A DNA stretch of 64,000 nt from Amorphoplanes digitatis (GTDB lineage: Bacteria > Actinomycetota > Actinomycetes > Mycobacteriales > Micromonosporaceae): NCBI RefSeq assembly GCF_014205335.1, contig NZ_JACHNH010000001.1:4892501-4956500 (forward strand). Direction: 5' to 3'. How positions within the stretch are numbered: position 1 is the stretch's first letter; each line of letters opens with the position of its first letter. Below the pieces are notes generated by a model, which worked only from the letters and a program-made list of their open reading frames with translations, ran no database searches and had not been told where the DNA came from. Below are positions 41,544 to 51,006 of this stretch, piece by piece. The translations under genes were made by a program, and so were the position numbers.

Positions 41544-42773
41544 GTGGCACTCAAGTCCTCCGCGCTCGTCGCCCTCGTCGCCGTCCTCACCGCGGCACCG
41601 CTGCCGGCCTCCGCCGCGCCGCCGCCGCTGCGGGAGGTGATGTTCGTCGGCAACAACTGGGAAGGCACCGTCGACGTCATCGGATCCAGCGGCGGCTACG
41701 GCAAGCTCGGCCGGATCAACGTGATCCCGGACAAGGACGCCCGGCTCTGGGAGATCTACCTGAACCCGATCAGACTCGCGTTCTTCCTCGGCATCCGCTC
41801 GGGCCCGGGCGAGGGACACGACCAGCTGGTCGACGACATGTACACCACGCCGGACGGCGGCGCGCTTGTCGCCTCGCGGCCGAGCTTCGCCGACGTGGTC
41901 TCCATCGACCTGCGCACCGGGGCGGTCAGGTGGCGCTTCGCGGTCTCCGGCTACCGCGCCGACCACATGGCGGTCAGCCCGGACGGGACCAGGGTCGCGG
42001 TGTCGGCGTCCACCTCGAACACCGTGCACGTCCTCGACATCGCCACCGGCCGGCAGCTCGGCTCGTTCGCCACCGGCGACAAGCCGCACGAGAACATCTA
42101 CTCCGCCGACGGCCGCTACCTCTGGAACATGTCCATCGGCGAGGTGAACACCGACCTCGACGACCCGATCTGGGACTGGACCAAGGGCAACCGGCGGATC
42201 ACGGTCGCGGACACCACGACCTTCCAGACGGTACGCACGATCGACATGCGCGCCCGGCTCGACGCCTTCGGCCGCAGCGACCTGTCCAACGCGATGCGCC
42301 CGACGGTGTTCAGCGCCGACGGCTCGAAGCTGTACTTCCAGGTGTCGTTCTTCAACGGCCTGGTCGAGTACGACATCGCCACCGACCGGATCACCCGGGT
42401 GAAGACGCTGCCGAAGAACCCGGCGACCAGCGACGACCGCACCACCTTCGTCAACGACTCCCGGCACCACGGCCTGGCGCTGAGTCCCGACGGCGGCCGG
42501 CTCTGCGTGGCCGGGACCATGGACGACTACGCGACGGTGGTCGACCGCGCGACGCTGCAAGAGGGTGAGCTCGTACCGGCGGCCAAGCCGTACTGGGCGA
42601 CGGTGAGCGGCGACGGCCGCGACTGCGTAATCTCGGAGTCGGGCGCGGACCAGGTCTCCGCGATCAGCTTCGCGACCGGCCGCCGGGTGGCGACCGTTGC
42701 GGTCGGCGACCACCCGCAGCGCGTCCGCATCGGACACGTGCCGGACAACTGGGCGCCGCCCGCCGCCCGCTGA
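41544..42773 (+). CDS. Secreted YVTN-type beta-propeller protein
   Basis: A 409-residue precursor with a signal peptide (about 1-25). The rest forms repeated beta-propeller blades of the YVTN/PQQ-like type (MAVSPDGTRVAVSASTSNTVHVLDIATGRQ, LALSPDGGRLCVAG, ATVSGDGRDCVISESGADQVSAI). No catalytic residues can be assigned; such proteins bind ligands or act as surface proteins. The GTG start at 41544 has GGAGAG 4 nt upstream; the frame is open further up, but the leader is non-coding in character. It is divergent from PucR, which may control it. Confidence 0.82.
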   Translation: MALKSSALVALVAVLTAAPLPASAAPPPLREVMFVGNNWEGTVDVIGSSGGYGKLGRINVIPDKDARLWEIYLNPIRLAFFLGIRSGPGEGHDQLVDDMYTTPDGGALVASRPSFADVVSIDLRTGAVRWRFAVSGYRADHMAVSPDGTRVAVSASTSNTVHVLDIATGRQLGSFATGDKPHENIYSADGRYLWNMSIGEVNTDLDDPIWDWTKGNRRITVADTTTFQTVRTIDMRARLDAFGRSDLSNAMRPTVFSADGSKLYFQVSFFNGLVEYDIATDRITRVKTLPKNPATSDDRTTFVNDSRHHGLALSPDGGRLCVAGTMDDYATVVDRATLQEGELVPAAKPYWATVSGDGRDCVISESGADQVSAISFATGRRVATVAVGDHPQRVRIGHVPDNWAPPAAR

Positions 42774-42829
42774 GCGCGCCGGCCGCGGCCCCGGTTGACA
42801 CCTCGGCCCTGCTGGGCGAGTGTTCCGAG

Positions 42830-44170
42830 ATGAACGTTGACTGGCCCTCGGCAGGCACCCTCATGGCCTCCCGCTACCGGCTGGTGTCGCGCCTGGAGAC
42901 CGGCGGGATGGCGCAGATCTGGCACGCCGACGACGAGTTGCTGGACCGCCCGGTCGCACTGAAACTGCCCGCCGGGCTCGACCCGGCCAGCGCCGACGTC
43001 CTGCACCTCGCCTGGAAAGAGGCGCGGATGGCGGCCCGGCTGTCGCACCCCAACATCGCCGCCGTGCACGACTACAACGCCGCGATGCGGCCCGAGGGCT
43101 ACATGGCCCCGTTCGTCGTGATGGAGCTGCTGGCCGGCGAGTCACTCGCGGCCCGGCTGGCCCGCTCCCCGCTGGGCTGGCGTGAGTCGGCCAGCATCGG
43201 CGCGGCGGTGGCCGACGCGCTGAACGCGGCGCACGCCAACGGCGTGGTGCACCGCGACATCAAGCCGGGCAACGTCATGCTGACGCCGACCGGCGTCAAG
43301 ATCCTCGACTTCGGGATCAGCGCGACGACCGGCGAGCCCGACGACGACGAGACAGGTGCGACGTTCGGCACCCCCGCGTACGTGGCGCCGGAGCGGCTCG
43401 ACGGCAAGCCCGCTGAGCCGGCCACCGACGTGTACGGCCTGGGCGTGCTGCTCTACGAGATGGTCACGGGCGAGCCGCCGTACCCGGTGGACACCTGGGA
43501 GGAGCTCGACGCGGCCCGCACGGCCCCGCCGCGCGCGCTGCCGCCCGGCCTGCCCGTCGCGTTCCGGGACCTGGTCGAGTCGTGCCTGCGGGAGGAGCCG
43601 GACCTGCGGCCGACCGCCGCGCACGTCGGTCACGGGCTGGCCACCCTCACGCCCCCGCCGCCCGCCACCCGGCGCCGCCCGGCCCGCCGGCGCCTGGCCC
43701 TGTTCTCCGGGCTGACCGCGCTCGTCGTCTCGGTCATCGCCCTCTTCGCGGCGCTGGGCTCGTCGCGCCAGACCCTCGACGCCACCGGCGAGCCCTCGGC
43801 GACCGCCGCGCCGACCGCCGCACCGCCGAGCCCGGCACCCACGACGCCCGGCACCCTCTCGGCGCCGCGGCGCACGGCCGCCACCACCGCCGCGCCGCTG
43901 CGCGTCGACGACGCGATCGACCGGGTCCGGTCGGCCGTCGTGGCCGGCCGGGAGCTGGGCGAGATCCGCCCCGACGTCGCGCAGGACCTGATCAATCTGC
44001 TCGGGCCGCTGGGCCGGGCCAAGGCCGCTGACGTGCTCCAGCACGCGAAGGAGTTGCAGCGCAAGGTGCTCGAACGCGTCGAGGAGGGCAGCGTCGACGG
44101 TGACCGGGCCGACCTGTTGCGATCGCGGCTGGCCGACCTCGAACGGGCGGCCGAGCGCGGCTCAGGCTGA
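42830..44170 (+). CDS. Receptor-like Ser/Thr protein kinase (PknB type)
   Basis: A 446-residue protein with a Hanks-type kinase domain (about 15-265): glycine loop LETGGMAQIW, VAIK-type lysine in VALKLP, catalytic HRDIKPGNV with Asp143, DFG in ILDFGIS, and APE in AYVAPERL. After an Arg-rich juxtamembrane segment there is one transmembrane helix (about 283-305), a Pro/Thr/Ala linker and a helical extracytoplasmic domain of about 75 residues. It lacks PASTA repeats, so the signal sensed is unknown. It converges on the LacI gene, overlapping its stop by 9 bp. Confidence 0.93.
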   Translation: MNVDWPSAGTLMASRYRLVSRLETGGMAQIWHADDELLDRPVALKLPAGLDPASADVLHLAWKEARMAARLSHPNIAAVHDYNAAMRPEGYMAPFVVMELLAGESLAARLARSPLGWRESASIGAAVADALNAAHANGVVHRDIKPGNVMLTPTGVKILDFGISATTGEPDDDETGATFGTPAYVAPERLDGKPAEPATDVYGLGVLLYEMVTGEPPYPVDTWEELDAARTAPPRALPPGLPVAFRDLVESCLREEPDLRPTAAHVGHGLATLTPPPPATRRRPARRRLALFSGLTALVVSVIALFAALGSSRQTLDATGEPSATAAPTAAPPSPAPTTPGTLSAPRRTAATTAAPLRVDDAIDRVRSAVVAGRELGEIRPDVAQDLINLLGPLGRAKAADVLQHAKELQRKVLERVEEGSVDGDRADLLRSRLADLERAAERGSG

Positions 44171-45172
44171 GCCGCGCAGCACCAGGCGGGTGCTCAGCAC
44201 CAGCCCGCCCTCCTCGGCCTCCTCGCCGTCGATCTTGGCGAGCAGCAGCCGGACCATCTCCTGGCCCATCTCCTCGATGGGCTGGTGGACGCTGCTCAGC
44301 GGCGGGTCGGTGTGCCGGGCGATGACCGAGTCGTCGAAGCCGATGACCGCGATGTCGCGCGGCGCGACAAGACCGCGCTCCCGCATGACCCGCAGGGCGC
44401 CGGCGGCCATCATGTCGGCGGCGGCGAAGACGGCGTCGACATCGGGGTGCCGGTCGAGCAGCCGGCGCATGGCCTCGGCGCCGCTCTCCTCGCTGAAGTC
44501 GCCGTTCACGACGATGCCCTCGCCCACCACGTCGCGGTAGCCGTCGAGGCGCGCGATGCCGGCCGCCATGTCCAGCGGGCCGGTGATTGTCGCGATGCGC
44601 CGGCGTCCGAGCCGGGCCAGGTACTGGACCGCCTCCCGCGCGCCGCCGCGGTTGTCGGCGTCCACGAAGCAGCCGGGCTCGGCCTGGGTCGGGCGCCCGG
44701 CCCGCACGGTCGCGACGCCGCGCTGTTCGAGCGTGGACAGCAGCGTGTCGGCGCCGTGCAGGGAGAGCAGGAGCGCGCCGTCGACGTGCTGACGGGTCAG
44801 GTAGCCCTCCAGCCGCTCACGCTCCTGGCGCGACTGCGAGATCATCAGGACCATCTGGAGGCCCCGGTCGACCAGGCCCGACGAGATCGACTGCACGATC
44901 CGGCCGAAGAACGGCTCGGCGAAGAACCGCTCACCGGACTCGAAGATGACCAGGGCGATCGAGTCGGTCCGCTGTGTCACGAGCGTGCGGGCGGCCCGGT
45001 TCGGCACGTAGCCCAGCTCGGCGATCGCGTCCTTGACCGCGGCGCGGGCGGCGGGGCTCACCTGATCCGAGCCGTTCACGACCCGGGAGACCGTTCCGCG
45101 CCCGACTCCGGCCCGGACCGCGACCTGATCCAGCGTCGGTCTTCCCGTGCCCCGGGTCCGCTCCCCCGTCAT
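44162..45172 (-). CDS. LacI-family repressor, CebR/CelR-like
   Basis: A 336-residue regulator: N-terminal LacI helix-turn-helix (TLDQVAVRAGVGRGTVSRVVNG), hinge helix (PNRAARTLVTQRTDSIALVI) and a periplasmic-binding-protein-like effector domain (NRGGAREAVQYLARLGRRRIATITGP; VIGFDDSVIARHTDPPLSSV). The AGVGRGTVSRV-NGS recognition helix and the NRGGARxAV and ATITGPLDM segments are as I recall for CebR of Streptomyces. It is therefore a good candidate to bind the TGGGAGCGCTCMCA boxes at 4155, 15404 and 15460. ATG 45172 has AGGAGGGG upstream. No such box is seen in its own promoter. Confidence 0.9.
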   Translation of the reverse strand: MTGERTRGTGRPTLDQVAVRAGVGRGTVSRVVNGSDQVSPAARAAVKDAIAELGYVPNRAARTLVTQRTDSIALVIFESGERFFAEPFFGRIVQSISSGLVDRGLQMVLMISQSRQERERLEGYLTRQHVDGALLLSLHGADTLLSTLEQRGVATVRAGRPTQAEPGCFVDADNRGGAREAVQYLARLGRRRIATITGPLDMAAGIARLDGYRDVVGEGIVVNGDFSEESGAEAMRRLLDRHPDVDAVFAAADMMAAGALRVMRERGLVAPRDIAVIGFDDSVIARHTDPPLSSVHQPIEEMGQEMVRLLLAKIDGEEAEEGGLVLSTRLVLRGSA

Positions 45173-45440
45173 CGCGTCCCCTCCTGGTCCGAGCTTCGCC
45201 AGACACAACTTATCTCCCACACGTTTCTCGGTGCCGTGCGGCGCGGCGCGCGCCGCTGTTTGTGTCCGGTATTACCCGTCTGGCGAGGTTTTCCAGCGCG
45301 GAAATCCTCAAGTCTCGCCGTCCGGGCCGGTCGCAACCGTGCGGCACCTGTTCGGGACCGGGCCGCGCACCGGCCGGACCGGATTGTTCTCCCCATGCCC
45401 GGCCGATAAACGGCCGGAACATGCGGGGGGAAGCCAAGAA

Positions 45441-46484
45441 ATGCGTATCAAGTTTGCGAAGTCGTTGACCGTTCTGACTGCCATGGCCCTGGGCGCCGGT
45501 ACCGCGATGGCGGGTACCACCGCCGCGACCGCCGCGCCGGCCAAGCCGTGTGTCACCGACAAGAACCTGGTGCCGTCCTGTGGCGTGTTGTGGGGTGCCG
45601 CCGCGGGTGGTTTCACCACCGCCCCGCGTGATGCCGAGCTGAAGAAGTGGGAGAAGACCTCCGGCCGGACCGCGAGTATTTTCCACACCTACCACAAGGG
45701 TGACGAGGCGTTCCCGACCCAGGCCGAGATCGACATGACGTCGGATCCGGCGAACCCGCGGGTGCTGCTGACGAACTGGAAGATCGCTTACGGCTCGTCG
45801 TGGGCGAAGGTTGCCAAGGGTGAGCAGGACAAGCGCATCGACGCGTTCGCCGCCCGGATCAAGAAGGACTACGGCGACAAGAAGTTCTTCCTGGTGCTCA
45901 ACCACGAGCCGGAGAACGATGTGATCGCCAAGAAGGGCTCCGGCTGGGAGGCCAAGGACTTCGCCGCGATGTACCGCCACACCATCAAGCGCCTGGAGTC
46001 CAAGGGTGTGGACAATGCGATCAACGTGATGGCGTACATGGGTAACGAGAAGTGGATGGCCCAGTCCTGGTGGGCCGACCTGTACCCCGGCGACGACGTC
46101 GTCGACTGGATCGGCCTGGACTCGTACGTTTCGGCCGAGAAGGGTGCCTACCACTACGGTCAGTTCGCGGACCTGCTCGACCGTAAGGCGCCCAACGGTC
46201 CGACGTTCTACGACTGGGCCACCAAGAAGCACGCGAGCAAGCCGCTGATGATCGCCGAGTGGGGCGTGTACCACCGCATCGGTAAGCCGGTCGACAAGAC
46301 CGCCGGCTACAACTCGGTGCTGCCGGAGCTGGCCAAGCGGCCCGGGATCAAGGCCATCGTCTACTTCGACACCAAGAACGACGACGAAGGCGACCGCGAC
46401 ATCAGCATCGACTCGACCAAGAACAACCTGGCCGCGTTCAAGAAGCTCGCCGCCAACCCGATCTTCAACGTCAAGATCGGCTGA
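45441..46484 (+). CDS. Secreted GH26-like glycoside hydrolase
   Basis: A 347-residue precursor with a signal peptide (about 1-31). The fold pattern is a TIM barrel with LVLNHEPEN carrying a candidate acid/base Glu and LMIAEWGVY carrying a candidate nucleophile Glu, the spacing expected for clan GH-A and closest to GH26. GH26 enzymes act on mannan, beta-1,3-xylan or mixed glucans; specificity is undecided. Codon use differs from the neighbours: GGT, CGT and GTG are frequent, as in strongly expressed genes. GGGGGGAAG precedes ATG 45441. A CCGGCCG-N5-CGGCCGG hairpin (45399-45417) lies in the leader. Confidence 0.75.
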   Translation: MRIKFAKSLTVLTAMALGAGTAMAGTTAATAAPAKPCVTDKNLVPSCGVLWGAAAGGFTTAPRDAELKKWEKTSGRTASIFHTYHKGDEAFPTQAEIDMTSDPANPRVLLTNWKIAYGSSWAKVAKGEQDKRIDAFAARIKKDYGDKKFFLVLNHEPENDVIAKKGSGWEAKDFAAMYRHTIKRLESKGVDNAINVMAYMGNEKWMAQSWWADLYPGDDVVDWIGLDSYVSAEKGAYHYGQFADLLDRKAPNGPTFYDWATKKHASKPLMIAEWGVYHRIGKPVDKTAGYNSVLPELAKRPGIKAIVYFDTKNDDEGDRDISIDSTKNNLAAFKKLAANPIFNVKIG

Positions 46485-46503
46485 ACCACCCGCACTTCCC
46501 CAC

Positions 46504-46531
46504 GAGCCGCCCGGCATCAGCCGGGCGGCTC
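46504..46531. terminator. Bidirectional terminator
   Basis: GAGCCGCCCGGC pairs perfectly with GCCGGGCGGCTC around the loop ATCA, between the GH26-like stop (46484) and the convergent dehydrogenase stop (46546). Confidence 0.8.
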
Positions 46532-46545
46532 GACCGCTTTCCGGG

Positions 46546-47301
46546 TCAGGCGGACATCCCGCCGTCGACGGCGATCGTGGCACCGGTGATGAAGCTGCTG
46601 TCGTCGCTCGCCAGGAAGAGCACCGTGCGGGCGATCTCGTCGACCGAGGCGTGCCGGGCGAGCGGGATCATCCGGTCGAAGGCCGCGGCCGCCGTGTCCG
46701 CGTCCGCGCCGGTGGCCTCCTGCTCGATCGCCCGCTGGAACGCCGTGTCGGTCGGCCCGGGGTGGATGGTGTTGACCCGGATGCGGCGGGCCGCGCACTC
46801 CTTGGCCGCCACCCGCATCAGCCCGACCTGCGCGTGCTTCGCGGTCGCGTAGCCGGCGATGCCCGGGTCCGCGGTCAGCCCGACCACGCTCGAATTGATG
46901 ATCACGCTGCCGCCGTCGCGCATCGCCGGAAGGCCGTACCTGAGCACGTGGAACGCGCCGAGGACGTGGACGGCCAGGACCCGGGCGAAGTCCTCGACCG
47001 GGTAGTCGACGAGCGGCGCGATCGGGCCGCTGATGCCGGCGTTGCTGAACAGCACGTCGAGGGGGCCGAGGTCGTCGACGGCCGCGTTCACGGCGGCGCG
47101 CACCGCGTCGGGATCGGTGACGTCCGCGACGGTCGCGCCCGCGCCGAGGTCGGCGGCGGCCCGGTCCAGCGCCCCCGCGACGAGCCCGACCAGGTGCACC
47201 CGGGCGCCGGCCGCGACGAAGAGGCGCGCGGTGGCGAGGCCGATGCCGCTCTCCGCCCCGGTGATCAGCGCCGTCCGTCCGGCGAGCGGGTAGGTACTCA
47301 T
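46546..47301 (-). CDS. Short-chain dehydrogenase/reductase
   Basis: A 251-residue classical SDR: NAD(P)-binding TGAESGIGLATA, NAG in SNAGISG, catalytic Ser near INSSVVG, and YATAKHA with the Tyr-x-x-x-Lys pair. The C-terminal ITGATIAVDGGMSA is typical. It is the last gene of the sugar-importer operon; its ATG overlaps the ATPase stop by 4 bp, so it probably oxidises the imported sugar or polyol at the start of its breakdown. The exact substrate cannot be told. Confidence 0.93.
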   Translation of the reverse strand: MSTYPLAGRTALITGAESGIGLATARLFVAAGARVHLVGLVAGALDRAAADLGAGATVADVTDPDAVRAAVNAAVDDLGPLDVLFSNAGISGPIAPLVDYPVEDFARVLAVHVLGAFHVLRYGLPAMRDGGSVIINSSVVGLTADPGIAGYATAKHAQVGLMRVAAKECAARRIRVNTIHPGPTDTAFQRAIEQEATGADADTAAAAFDRMIPLARHASVDEIARTVLFLASDDSSFITGATIAVDGGMSA

Positions 47302-48785
47302 GCGAAGCCCGCGTTGATGGCGGTGCTGAGCCGCTGCTCGGTGAGCTCGCCGGCGCTGAGCTCGCCGACCACCGCGCCGCGCCGCAGGACCACCACCCGA
47401 TGGCAGAGCTCGGTCAGCTCGGCGAGGTCGGTCGAGGCGAGCAGCACCACCCGGCCGTCGTCCGCCAGCTCACGCACGATCTCGTGCATCTCACCGCGGG
47501 CGCCGACGTCGACGCCGCGGGTCGGGTCGTCCAGCACGATCACCGCCGAGCCGGCGTCCAGCCACTTCGCGAACACCACCTTCTGCTGGTTGCCGCCGGA
47601 GAGCTCGCCGGCCAGGCCGTACATGTCGCCGCGGAAGCGCATCCGGCGCAGGTTGGTCTCGGCGCGGGCGCGCAGCTCGCGGCCGCGGCGCCACCAGGGT
47701 CCGGCGCCGATGCCGAGCCAGCGGACCGCTGTCGCGTTCTCCCAGACGGGCTGGTCCAGCATCAGCCCGAAACGCTTGCGGTCGCCGGGCACGAAGGCGA
47801 CGCCGCGGCGTACGGCGTCGCGGAAGGACCGGGGTCCGGGGCCGCCGAGCAGGCCGACCCGGCCGGCGGCGGGCCGGCCGAGGCCGCAGACCAGGTCCAG
47901 TACGGCCAGGTGGCCCGCGCCCTCCAGCCCGGCGATGCCGACGATCTCGCCCGGCGCGACGCTCAGCGACACGCCGGCGAGCCGGCCCGGCACGTCCACG
48001 TCGGTCAGCGTGACGCCGGGGCCGGACCGCGGCCGGTGCCGCCGGGCCGCCGGACGGTGCGCGGGCGCTGCGTCGCCGAGCATGGCCCGGACCAGGTCGT
48101 CGAGGCCGAGCTCCGCCGTCGGCACGCCGCGCAGCGCCGGGCGGCCGTCGCGCAGCACGCTGATCCGGTCGGCGACCCGGCGCACCTCCTGGAGGAAGTG
48201 GGAGATGTAGAGGACCGCGATGCCGCGGGCGGCCACCCGCCGCAGCACCGCGTGCAGACGGTCGACGGCGGCGGCCGGCAGCGCCGAGGTCGGCTCGTCC
48301 AGGATCAGCACCCGGGGGCCGGTCAGCAGCGCGCGGCTCACCTCGAGCAGCTGCCGGTCGGCCAGGCTCAGCTCGCCGGCCGTCGCCCGGGTGGGCACCT
48401 CGGCCAGGCCGAGGTCGGCCAGGACCGGGGCGGCCCGGCGCTCCATCGTGGCCAGGCTGAGCAGGCCGTAGCGGCGCGGCAGGTCGGCGATGAAGAGGTT
48501 CTCGGCGACCGTCAGGTCCGGGAAGAGGCTGAGCTCCTGCGCGACGATGGCGATGCCGCGGGCGGCCGCGGCGCGCGGCCCGGCGAACCGGACCGGCGCG
48601 TCGTCCAGGGTGACCGCGCCGGCGTCGGGCGTCACCACCCCGCAGAGGATCTTCACCAGGGTGGACTTGCCCGCGCCGTTCTCGCCGACCAGCGCGTGTA
48701 TCTCGCCGTCGCGCAGCTCGATGTCGCCGCCGTCCAGCGCCGTCACGCCGCCGTAGTGCTTGACCAGCCCGGCCGCCCGCAGCAT
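47298..48785 (-). CDS. Sugar ABC transporter ATPase (RbsA-type, two ATPase domains)
   Basis: A 495-residue CUT2-type ATPase with two tandem nucleotide-binding domains. The first has Walker A GENGAGKST, signature ELSLADRQ and Walker B LILDEPTSA. The second is degenerate at Walker A (GLEGAGHLA) but has LSGGNQQK and VIVLDDPTRG. This asymmetry is normal for RbsA/XylG. It energises uptake of a pentose or similar sugar. Its start overlaps the binding-protein stop by one base (TGATG). The frame is open further upstream, but that region is antisense-like and not coding. Confidence 0.95.
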   Translation of the reverse strand: MLRAAGLVKHYGGVTALDGGDIELRDGEIHALVGENGAGKSTLVKILCGVVTPDAGAVTLDDAPVRFAGPRAAAARGIAIVAQELSLFPDLTVAENLFIADLPRRYGLLSLATMERRAAPVLADLGLAEVPTRATAGELSLADRQLLEVSRALLTGPRVLILDEPTSALPAAAVDRLHAVLRRVAARGIAVLYISHFLQEVRRVADRISVLRDGRPALRGVPTAELGLDDLVRAMLGDAAPAHRPAARRHRPRSGPGVTLTDVDVPGRLAGVSLSVAPGEIVGIAGLEGAGHLAVLDLVCGLGRPAAGRVGLLGGPGPRSFRDAVRRGVAFVPGDRKRFGLMLDQPVWENATAVRWLGIGAGPWWRRGRELRARAETNLRRMRFRGDMYGLAGELSGGNQQKVVFAKWLDAGSAVIVLDDPTRGVDVGARGEMHEIVRELADDGRVVLLASTDLAELTELCHRVVVLRRGAVVGELSAGELTEQRLSTAINAGFA

Positions 48786-49858
48786 CAGCGTGCCTGGTCC
48801 ATCGGCTTGGTGTTCGCCGCCGGGTCCTTGAGCAGGCTGTCGATCTGGCTCTGGTAGCCGGCCTTCGCCGCGGCCGGTGTGCTGCCGCGCTGGATCACGT
48901 CGTCGACGTTCTCCTTCGTCACGATCAGGCCGGGGCTGACGAACCAGCCCTTCGGCAGCTCGAGCTCGCCCCGGACCGACTTGATCAGCATGGCGCTGGC
49001 GAGGTAGCCCTTGAGGTAGTGCTCGGGGTCGATGGTGGTGAAGTTGGTACCGTCCTTCACCGCCTGCAGGGTCTTGTCGTCGACGTCGAAGCCCGCGGTG
49101 AGCCACTTGCCGTTCTTCTCCTGCTTGAGCCGGGCCAGGTCGTAGCTGTCGGCGTCACCGACGCCGAGGAACGCCAGCGCGTCGCCGTGCGCGCTGACCA
49201 GCGAGGACCAGGCGCTGTAGTTCTTGGTCGGCTCGCTGTAGGTCTGGAACGGCCCGAGCACGGTGATGCCGGGCGCCTTCGCGTTCAGGGTCTCCTTGAT
49301 CCCGGCGGCCCGGTTGTCCAGCACCGGGGTGCCCGGGTTGGGCACGCCGACGACCACCGTGCCGGTCGCGGTGGGGCTCAGGTGCTTGAGCAGCTCGCCG
49401 GCCATCTGCGCGCCGAGGTCGTAGTTGTCGTTGCCGACGTAGAACTCGATCTTGCTGCCGTCGGTCGGCGAGGTGTCGAGGGCGATGACGGGTACCCCGC
49501 TGTCGATCGCCTCCGCGGCGGGCCGGGTGAAGAGCGGCGGGTCGAGGTTCTCCAGGATCACCCCGTCGCGGGCGGTGGTGACGAGGTTCTGGAAGAGCTG
49601 CACCTCCGCGGGGCCGTCGGTGTCGGGCGGCCCGACGACCTGGAAGTCGACGTTGCCGTCGTCGGTCGCGGCCTGCGTGGCGCCGTCCGACATCTCGATG
49701 GCGAAGTTGAGGCTGACGTTGGCGACGGCGATGCCCATCTCGAGGCGGCCCTCCTCGTCACCACCGCCGCCGCTGTCGTCGCCGCCGCAGGCGACGAGTG
49801 CGAGCCCGAGACACAACACACCGGCGCCGGCGAGCAGGCGCCTCCCGTATGCAGACAT
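48785..49858 (-). CDS. Sugar-binding lipoprotein (RbsB-type)
   Basis: A 357-residue precursor with a lipoprotein signal (GAGVLCLGLALVACGG; lipobox Cys near residue 24) and an Asp/Gly-rich linker. A type I periplasmic-binding fold follows (MGIAVANVSLNFAIEM, then VPVIALDTSP and WLTAGFDVDDKT). It delivers a monosaccharide to the permease and ATPase of the same operon. ATG 49858 follows GAGGAAGG. It is the second gene after the permease, 13 bp downstream of it. Confidence 0.93.
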   Translation of the reverse strand: MSAYGRRLLAGAGVLCLGLALVACGGDDSGGGGDEEGRLEMGIAVANVSLNFAIEMSDGATQAATDDGNVDFQVVGPPDTDGPAEVQLFQNLVTTARDGVILENLDPPLFTRPAAEAIDSGVPVIALDTSPTDGSKIEFYVGNDNYDLGAQMAGELLKHLSPTATGTVVVGVPNPGTPVLDNRAAGIKETLNAKAPGITVLGPFQTYSEPTKNYSAWSSLVSAHGDALAFLGVGDADSYDLARLKQEKNGKWLTAGFDVDDKTLQAVKDGTNFTTIDPEHYLKGYLASAMLIKSVRGELELPKGWFVSPGLIVTKENVDDVIQRGSTPAAAKAGYQSQIDSLLKDPAANTKPMDQAR

Positions 49859-49871
49859 GGCGTGACCTTCC

Positions 49872-50885
49872 TCAGATCGTCCGGGTGCGGTAACGGCGCA
49901 GGGCGGCATCGGCCGCGACGGCCACGAGGATGACGGCTCCGGTGGCGAAGCTCGTCCAGTTGATCGGGATGCGGAAGAAGACGAGCGCGGAGGTGACCAG
50001 GGCCAGGATCAGGGCGCCGATGATCGCGCCCGGCACCGAGCCCCGGCCGCCGCCCAGCGCCGTGCCGCCGATGATGGCGGCGGCGATCGCGGTCAGTTCG
50101 AAGCCCTCGCCGAGGGTGGGGTCGCCGGACATGAAGAAGGCCAGCGCGAGCGTGCCGGCCACGCCGGCCATCAGCCCCGACACGGCCAGCGCCTGGATCC
50201 GGATCCGGTCGACGGGCAGGCCGGTGTAGGCCGCCGCGTCCGGGTTGGACCCGATCGCGCGGACCTGCGCGCCGAACCGGGTACGGGTGAAGACGAGCGT
50301 CAGCACCGCACCCAGCACGACGAGCAGCGGCAGCGTGACGGGTACGCCGAGGTAGCGCCCGCCGAGGTCGACGAAGAAGGAGTTGTCCCGGGGCACCTCG
50401 AAGATCTGCTTCCCGGCGGCGAACGCGAGCGCGATGCCCCGGAAGAGCAGCGCCGTCGCCAGGGTGACGATGAACGACGGTATCCGGGCGTACGTGGTGA
50501 TCACGCCGTTGAGCGCGCCGAGCGCGGTGGCCATCAGCAGGATCACCGGTACGGCCAGCCACGGCGGCATGCCGTCGCGCATGAGCACGGCGCCGACCAC
50601 CATGCTGAGCGCGAAGTTGCCGCCCACCGAGAGATCGACCTCCCGCATGGCGAGCGGGAAGACCATGCCGGCCGCCATCAGCCCGACGTAGGCGGCGTTA
50701 CGCCCGGTGGAGAGCAGGTTGTCGGCGTCGAGGAAGCCGGGCCGGAACACGCCGACCCCGAGGACGAGCACGACGAGAACGACGACCACGCCCGTCTCAT
50801 CGCGGATGAGACGGCTCCACCGGCGCGGCCCGCGAGGCGGTACCGGCGCGGTGCCCTGAGAGTCGACGGTCAGCGGCCGTGTCAT
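49872..50885 (-). CDS. Sugar ABC transporter permease (RbsC-type)
   Basis: A 337-residue membrane protein with about eight to ten helices and the CUT2 motifs REVDLSVGGNFALSM and AIAAAIIGGTALGGGRGSVPGAIIGAL. It forms the channel of the ribose-type importer with the ATPase and binding protein downstream. ATG 50885 is chosen because it precedes a normal cytosolic N-terminus; the RBS is weak. It is the first gene of the permease-binding protein-ATPase-dehydrogenase operon. A GTTCGC-N3-GCGAAC palindrome lies 8 bp upstream of the start. Confidence 0.94.
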   Translation of the reverse strand: MTRPLTVDSQGTAPVPPRGPRRWSRLIRDETGVVVVLVVLVLGVGVFRPGFLDADNLLSTGRNAAYVGLMAAGMVFPLAMREVDLSVGGNFALSMVVGAVLMRDGMPPWLAVPVILLMATALGALNGVITTYARIPSFIVTLATALLFRGIALAFAAGKQIFEVPRDNSFFVDLGGRYLGVPVTLPLLVVLGAVLTLVFTRTRFGAQVRAIGSNPDAAAYTGLPVDRIRIQALAVSGLMAGVAGTLALAFFMSGDPTLGEGFELTAIAAAIIGGTALGGGRGSVPGAIIGALILALVTSALVFFRIPINWTSFATGAVILVAVAADAALRRYRTRTI

Positions 50886-50892
50886 GGGATAT

Positions 50893-50907
50893 GTTCGCGA
50901 TGCGAAC
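50893..50907. promoter_or_regulatory. Palindrome before sugar importer operon
   Basis: GTTCGC-GAT-GCGAAC, perfect 6-bp arms (ATGTTCGC...GCGAACGT if extended loosely), immediately upstream of the permease start. It is a candidate repressor site for the importer operon; no regulator gene is adjacent. Confidence 0.5.
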
Positions 50908-50941
50908 GTCCGGTTGCCATACGTACAAGAGTTGCGATCAA

Positions 50942-50956
50942 TGACAGTCCATGTCA
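50942..50956. promoter_or_regulatory. Palindrome in importer/decarboxylase promoter
   Basis: TGACA-GTCCA-TGTCA, perfect 5-bp arms. The centre GTCCA is the reverse complement of the centre of the palindrome at 51007-51021, so the two may be sites for one dimeric regulator. Confidence 0.35.
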
Positions 50957-51006
50957 AGGGGCAACCACACCCCTCACCGCCTGTTGATATTCACGTTCAT
51001 CTAGGT

